Origin: Elusimicrobia bacterium RIFOXYB2_FULL_49_7
Lineage (GTDB): Bacteria; Fibrobacterota; OXYB2-FULL-49-7
NCBI GenBank assembly: GCA_001800515.1
Contig: MGVN01000010.1
Span: forward strand, 2,681 to 20,008
Direction of reading: 5' to 3'
Length of the DNA stretch: 17,328 nt
The stretch's first letter is position 1. Every line of letters starts with the position of its first letter. A program made the translations under genes and the position numbers. The notes under the pieces are model-generated. The model did no database searches and had not been told where the DNA came from. It saw only the letters and a list, made by a program, of their open reading frames with translations. Below are positions 14,286 to 17,328 of this stretch, piece by piece.

Positions 14286-15893
14286 ATGCTTTTTATCAGT
14301 AAATTTAAAATTATAATTATTTATATCTTATTTATGTTTGCCACACAAATAAATGCGGCAACGAATGTATATTATTCGGTGGGTCAAAATACCACCGATC
14401 ATTCGAGCGGGGGAGATGTTAATATTGTTTCTGGTATAGCGACTTTTACCATACCCCAAACTGCTACCAGCCTTGGCGTTGGTGATAGGCTGACGGCAGG
14501 CGGGAATATTTATTACATTGCTGCAAAAATTTCCACGAGTCAATGGTATGTCGTTACCCAACTTGGTTTACTGCCAAATGACTTATCTTCAACAGCGGTT
14601 ACCTCAATTGCCCATGAATATATTCATTTACAAGATGCTCTTTTAGGAGCGACCGACTCAGTTCATGTCAATAGCAAGAATTTAGTGTCGGCGAATGTTA
14701 TTCTTAACATTCCTTGTTATGATGACTCTGGACCAGATACAATGCACGTTAGCCTTAATACGGCTAGTTGTACTACAGGGACAAATAATTATATCAATAT
14801 CTATACCCCATATGACACTTTAACGGAAGTTAATAAAAGGCAGAGGCATAATGGTATTGCAACATCTGGCTATACATTGATGGGTGTTGTTAGTTATCAA
14901 TATATAATGGTTATTAATCTGAAAAATCCAAATGCATTTGTTAGAATAATAGGCTTAATAATAACCTCTGATAAAACTCGTGGGGTTAATACAGCACTTT
15001 GGACAGCATGTAATGCGGAAATAGCCTATAATATTGTACATGATATAAACCCAATATATGGCTCAACGTGTAAGGGAATAGACGTAGGTAGTCATTATCC
15101 CAGTAATCCCGCACCAATCGTTCATAATAATATTTGCTATAATATTCCACACAGCGGTATCCAAGTCGGTACTTTTGCACTATACGCTAAAGTTTATAAT
15201 AACACAACCGTAAATAATGGTCGATATGGTATAACTGTAACAATAGACATCCCTATGGGGTATTTGAAAAATAATTTATCATGTAATAATGGAACAGGAG
15301 ATTTCACGCCGGTTGAATTGAACGGAAGTTATAAAACTTTTGATTATAATGCTTCTTCTGATAGCACCGCAAACAAGTTTATTGGCACAGGAAACAGGAT
15401 AAATCAAACATTTACTTTTGTAGATTATGATGGCGAAGATTTTCGTCTTGCTCCTACCGACACAGGGGCAAGAGATTGTGGAATGTCCGATCCAGGAGCA
15501 GGGGCGTTTTTCGATGATATAGAGGGTCAAACTCGTCCTTCTGGTTCTGCCTGGGATATTGGAGCCGATGAATATTTGGACACCACAATAGTAAACGTTG
15601 AGGGGCATAAAAAAAAGCCGGTAAAAATATTCTCATTGCAGAATTATCCAAATCCTGCTAATCATTCAACCACGGTACGCTTCACTCTTAAAACTGTGCA
15701 GCATGTGTCGATTCGTCTTTTCAGCTTGAACGGTAGACTGGTTGAAACCTTTGCCGATGGTCCTTTTGGTTTCAGTAATGTTCAGAATGAAGTTGTTTGT
15801 CGATTTAGTCATAATACGCCCGCAGGTATTTATTATTTGAGAATGGAGTCCGGCAAATGTGCAGAAGTGAAAAAGATTGTGGTGATAAGATGA
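14286..15893 (+). CDS. Secreted parallel beta-helix protein with T9SS-style sorting domain
   Basis: 535 residues. A signal peptide (1-25) has a long hydrophobic core (IIIIYILFMFA) and ends in INAAT. The body (about 100-430) has the Asn-rich, short-repeat look of a right-handed beta-helix (pectate-lyase-like) fold: IAYNIVHDI, VHNNICYNI, AKVYNNTTVNNGRYGI, YLKNNLSCNN. It closes with the DFRLAPTDTGARDCG and GSAWDIGADEY motifs common at the end of secreted beta-helix proteins. Residues about 448-535 are a type A sorting domain (LQNYPNPANHSTTVRF, IRLFSLNGRLVE, PAGIYYLRM). No catalytic residues can be assigned; a polysaccharide lyase or binding protein is possible. GGAGG lies 4 nt before the ATG. 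The passenger-coding part is very AT-rich (28-32% GC in two 60-nt lines counted) while the sorting domain is about 45%, suggesting a mosaic gene. Confidence 0.85.
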   Translation: MLFISKFKIIIIYILFMFATQINAATNVYYSVGQNTTDHSSGGDVNIVSGIATFTIPQTATSLGVGDRLTAGGNIYYIAAKISTSQWYVVTQLGLLPNDLSSTAVTSIAHEYIHLQDALLGATDSVHVNSKNLVSANVILNIPCYDDSGPDTMHVSLNTASCTTGTNNYINIYTPYDTLTEVNKRQRHNGIATSGYTLMGVVSYQYIMVINLKNPNAFVRIIGLIITSDKTRGVNTALWTACNAEIAYNIVHDINPIYGSTCKGIDVGSHYPSNPAPIVHNNICYNIPHSGIQVGTFALYAKVYNNTTVNNGRYGITVTIDIPMGYLKNNLSCNNGTGDFTPVELNGSYKTFDYNASSDSTANKFIGTGNRINQTFTFVDYDGEDFRLAPTDTGARDCGMSDPGAGAFFDDIEGQTRPSGSAWDIGADEYLDTTIVNVEGHKKKPVKIFSLQNYPNPANHSTTVRFTLKTVQHVSIRLFSLNGRLVETFADGPFGFSNVQNEVVCRFSHNTPAGIYYLRMESGKCAEVKKIVVIR

Positions 15894-15904
15894 GTGTTCG
15901 GACT

Positions 15905-15926
15905 ATGCTCTTTGAGACGAGAGTAT
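15905..15926 (+). other. Short hairpin after the beta-helix gene
   Basis: ATGCTCT (15905-15911) pairs with AGAGTAT (15920-15926), including one G-U, around an 8-nt loop. It lies between the stop codon and the domain V-like element and may be part of the same intron remnant. No T-run follows, so it is not a typical terminator. Confidence 0.3.
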
Positions 15927-15932
15927 TAAGGA

Positions 15933-15969
15933 AAGCCGTATAAGGGAAAACCAGCCTCATGTACGGCTT
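15933..15969 (+). ncRNA. Group II intron domain V-like remnant
   Basis: AAGCCGTAT (15933-15941) pairs with GTACGGCTT (15961-15969) over 9 bp including the terminal U-G, preserving the AGC catalytic triad (15934-15936) and the two-base AT bulge (15959-15960) of domain V. It is followed by GATGAGGG as in many bacterial introns. The upper stem is degenerate: 17 nt instead of the usual 14, with a GAAA-containing loop that no longer closes cleanly. No reverse transcriptase/maturase ORF or clear domain VI is nearby. It lies 40 nt after the beta-helix stop. Most likely a decayed 3' end of a group II intron. Confidence 0.55.
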
Positions 15970-16028
15970 GATGAGGGTTTGCGGAAAAACATAACTTTGT
16001 AAGCCGTTGATTTTGTTGTGGGATAAAA

Positions 16029-16103
16029 TGGGCGATGAGGGGTTCGAACCCCCGACCCCCTGCTTGTAAGGCAGGTGCTCTAAACCAACTGAGCTAATCG
16101 CCC
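16029..16103 (-). tRNA. tRNA-Val (anticodon TAC)
   Basis: On the minus strand a full cloverleaf: acceptor GGGCGAT/ATCGCCC with discriminator A, D arm GCTC/GAGC, anticodon stem CCTGC/GCAGG with loop CTTACAA (anticodon TAC, valine codon GTA), and T arm GGGGG-TTCGAAC-CCCTC with one G-U. CCA is not encoded. Its 3' end faces the AT-rich accessory stretch, a position where integrative elements often insert. Confidence 0.96.
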
Positions 16104-16134
16104 TTGAAGTCGATTCGAAGAAAAAAGGTTATGG

Positions 16135-16341
16135 CTAAGCTTTTTCTTTTTTCTTGCCCTTGAACATAATGGCCACTGGAATCAGAATACAGTAGCCCAA
16201 CACCAGGAGGATGGGTGCTATGGTCAGGGATAACGGATTATCTTCCGGTCCGCGGCTGAGGCATAGGTAGCCCACAATCAAGGAAATCAGACCCAGGGCC
16301 AGCACCACGAAATTTTTGGTTGAGAATAATTTGTCTTTAAT
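16135..16341 (-). CDS. Small two-helix membrane protein with apparent ATT start
   Basis: 68 residues if read from ATT 16341. The protein begins (I/M)KDKLFSTKNF, then has TM helix 1 (about 11-29), a conserved-looking loop SRGPEDNPLSLTIAP, TM helix 2 (about 42-60), and a lysine-rich cytoplasmic tail KGKKKEKA. I recall similar short proteins in FCB bacteria (DUF3098-like in layout), but the family is not certain. A strong AAGGAG site (16349-16354) ends 7 nt before the ATT. No in-frame ATG, GTG or TTG occurs before the first membrane helix; the frame merely runs open upstream into the lipoprotein gene. The gene begins 28 nt after the lipoprotein stop, so the two are probably cotranscribed. Function unknown. 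Confidence 0.75.
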   Translation of the reverse strand: MKDKLFSTKNFVVLALGLISLIVGYLCLSRGPEDNPLSLTIAPILLVLGYCILIPVAIMFKGKKKEKA

Positions 16342-16369
16342 CGGTCGCTCCTTTTTTCTAAAATAGCAA

Positions 16370-16681
16370 TTACTTCCGCTTTGAATCCAGATTTTTCAGT
16401 TCTTCCAATACCAAGCGTTGAACATCCTCCCATCTCTCGGGATTCTTTTCCATCTTCTTTTGAAAGACGGCCACCCCTTCTGGTGTAAGTCCACTTTCAC
16501 TGTAAAGGCCGACCAGAAGACGTTGAAGAGTGTCCGGGGAATGCTCATATTGCTTTTGAATGAGACGGGAGCGGGCATAAAAACGGGCGAATTCCTTTTC
16601 GGACGGGACGTTCTTATCTGCGCATCCGCACAGGAAAACGGCGGATATGAACGCTATGAATATCGGTTTAAGCATCCGCAT
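16370..16681 (-). CDS. Small lipoprotein, unknown function
   Basis: 103 residues. The N-terminus MRMLKPIFIAFISAVFLCGC is a lipoprotein signal with lipobox LCGC, the acylated cysteine being residue 20. The mature part (about 83 residues) is charged and helical (SEKEFARFYARSRLIQKQY, QKKMEKNPERWEDVQRLV). It is reminiscent of short FCB lipoproteins such as the DUF4296 type, but I cannot assign a family. No aspartate follows the cysteine directly (Cys-Ala-Asp), so outer-membrane sorting is possible. No Shine-Dalgarno is obvious; a second in-frame ATG lies two codons on. It leads the two-gene unit with the membrane mini-protein and is divergent from the acyltransferase (57 nt between). Confidence 0.8.
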   Translation of the reverse strand: MRMLKPIFIAFISAVFLCGCADKNVPSEKEFARFYARSRLIQKQYEHSPDTLQRLLVGLYSESGLTPEGVAVFQKKMEKNPERWEDVQRLVLEELKNLDSKRK

Positions 16682-16738
16682 AAAGGAAAAATAATATATA
16701 AAGCATCTGTCTGTAACATGTATATTTTGTGTTTCAAC

Positions 16739-17328
16739 ATGCTAAGACCACTTCTATTAATTCTGATTCCAACGATATTGCGGGTCTATGTGTTCCTGCT
16801 CATTAAAACCAGCCGGCTTTCCGTGGTGTTTGAAGGGCCTTCTTCATCCTTTCCGACAGACCGTGAAGGCTATGGTCCGGGCCGGATTTACGCTTTTTGG
16901 CACACCCATCTTCTTATGGCCAGCCGCTCGTTCATGGGCAAAGGGGCTTATGGAGTTATCAGTCGTAGCCGTGACGGAGAGTATCTGGTCCGGCTTTTAT
17001 CCGCTTGGGGATACCGGTTTATTCGGGGTTCTTCATCGCGAGGATGGATGGCTCTGTATCGTGATTCCATTGCTTTGTTGAATCAGGGCAAGGTCATTGG
17101 TATTACACCGGACGGTCCGCGCGGTCCTTTTCAAAAGGTCCAACCCGGTGTAATTGCCATGGCTGCGCAGACCGGAGCGGATATTGTGACCGTTGGGGTC
17201 GGTTATTCTTCACGCAAGCGGCTGAACAGTTGGGACCGTTTCAATATCCCATTACCCTTCTCACGCATTGTGGTATTGGTGGGAGAGGGCTATACATTGC
17301 TCAAAGGACTTAATGAGCAGGCCGTGAA
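16739..17328 (+). CDS. DUF374-family acyltransferase (LpxJ/lysophospholipid acyltransferase-like), N-terminal part
   Basis: The frame is open from ATG 16739 to the window edge (196 complete codons). The N-terminus is a hydrophobic helix (LLLILIPTILRVYVFLL). DUF374 landmarks follow: IYAFWHTHLLM (catalytic-type His), VISRSRDGE, IRGSSSRGW, VIGITPDGPRGPFQKVQPGVIAMAAQTGADIVTVGVGY. Members of this family include LpxJ, a lipid A late acyltransferase of epsilonproteobacteria; many others are annotated only as lysophospholipid acyltransferase-like. The likely role is acylation of a lipid A or phospholipid precursor at the inner face of the inner membrane. An in-frame ATG at 16718 would add seven residues (MYILCFN); neither start has a ribosome site. 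The C-terminus is outside the window. Confidence 0.9.
   Translation, partial: MLRPLLLILIPTILRVYVFLLIKTSRLSVVFEGPSSSFPTDREGYGPGRIYAFWHTHLLMASRSFMGKGAYGVISRSRDGEYLVRLLSAWGYRFIRGSSSRGWMALYRDSIALLNQGKVIGITPDGPRGPFQKVQPGVIAMAAQTGADIVTVGVGYSSRKRLNSWDRFNIPLPFSRIVVLVGEGYTLLKGLNEQAV

Noticed and set aside
16029..16103. att-type direct repeat of the tRNA-Val 3' end elsewhere in the window
   Set aside because: Looked for a second copy of the T-arm/acceptor sequence and found none; no integrase gene either.
16788..17081. A 97-codon plus-strand open frame near the right end
   Set aside because: It is the +1 frame of the DUF374 acyltransferase, whose own frame is open from 16739 to the window edge with all family motifs.
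1..17328. CRISPR array or insertion sequence
   Set aside because: No regularly spaced direct repeats and no transposase reading frame or terminal repeats were found.

Overview
The window looks like a chromosomal piece from a Gram-negative bacterium of the FCB superphylum (Fibrobacterota/Chitinivibrionia-like or a related candidate phylum; the exact phylum is a guess). The basis is three secreted proteins ending in a type A, Por/T9SS-style C-terminal sorting domain, an outer-membrane-type lipoprotein, a DUF374 (lipid A-type) acyltransferase, a Bat-type VWA protein, and sigma-54 enhancer-binding regulators.

Layout. 1-567 (-): N-terminal part of a BatA-like VWA membrane protein, cut by the window edge. 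794-1768 (-): GH130 mannoside phosphorylase/hydrolase. 1965-3668 (+): exported PhoA-family alkaline phosphatase with an extra C-terminal domain. 3774-6194 (-): sigma-54 activator 1. 6328-9207 and 9223-11451 (-): two-gene operon of secreted Asp-box beta-propeller proteins, with a good -24/-12 promoter at its head. 11683-14082 (+): sigma-54 activator 2, a paralogue of activator 1. 14286-15893 (+): secreted beta-helix protein behind a second -24/-12 candidate. 15933-15969: a degenerate group II intron domain V. 16029-16103 (-): tRNA-Val(TAC). 16135-16341 (-): two-TM mini-protein that appears to start at ATT. 16370-16681 (-): small lipoprotein. 16739 to the end (+): DUF374 acyltransferase, cut by the window edge.

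The core of interest is 3774-15893. Both activators carry, between their sensory N-terminus and their AAA+ domain, a jelly-roll/concanavalin-like segment that seems to be inserted inside a PAS domain. They are interleaved with secreted sorting-domain proteins, and the two secreted-protein transcription units have recognisable sigma-54 promoters. I infer a locally encoded sigma-54 circuit that turns on surface or secreted glycan-binding proteins. The GH130 enzyme and the phosphatase next door fit a glycan/phosphate-scavenging setting, but nothing in the sequence proves they belong to it.

Composition shifts across the window. The phosphatase is GC-rich in the lines I counted. Activator 2 and especially the passenger part of the beta-helix protein are AT-rich. 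This stretch ends at an intron remnant close to the 3' end of a tRNA gene, which hints at horizontal acquisition, though no integrase is present here.
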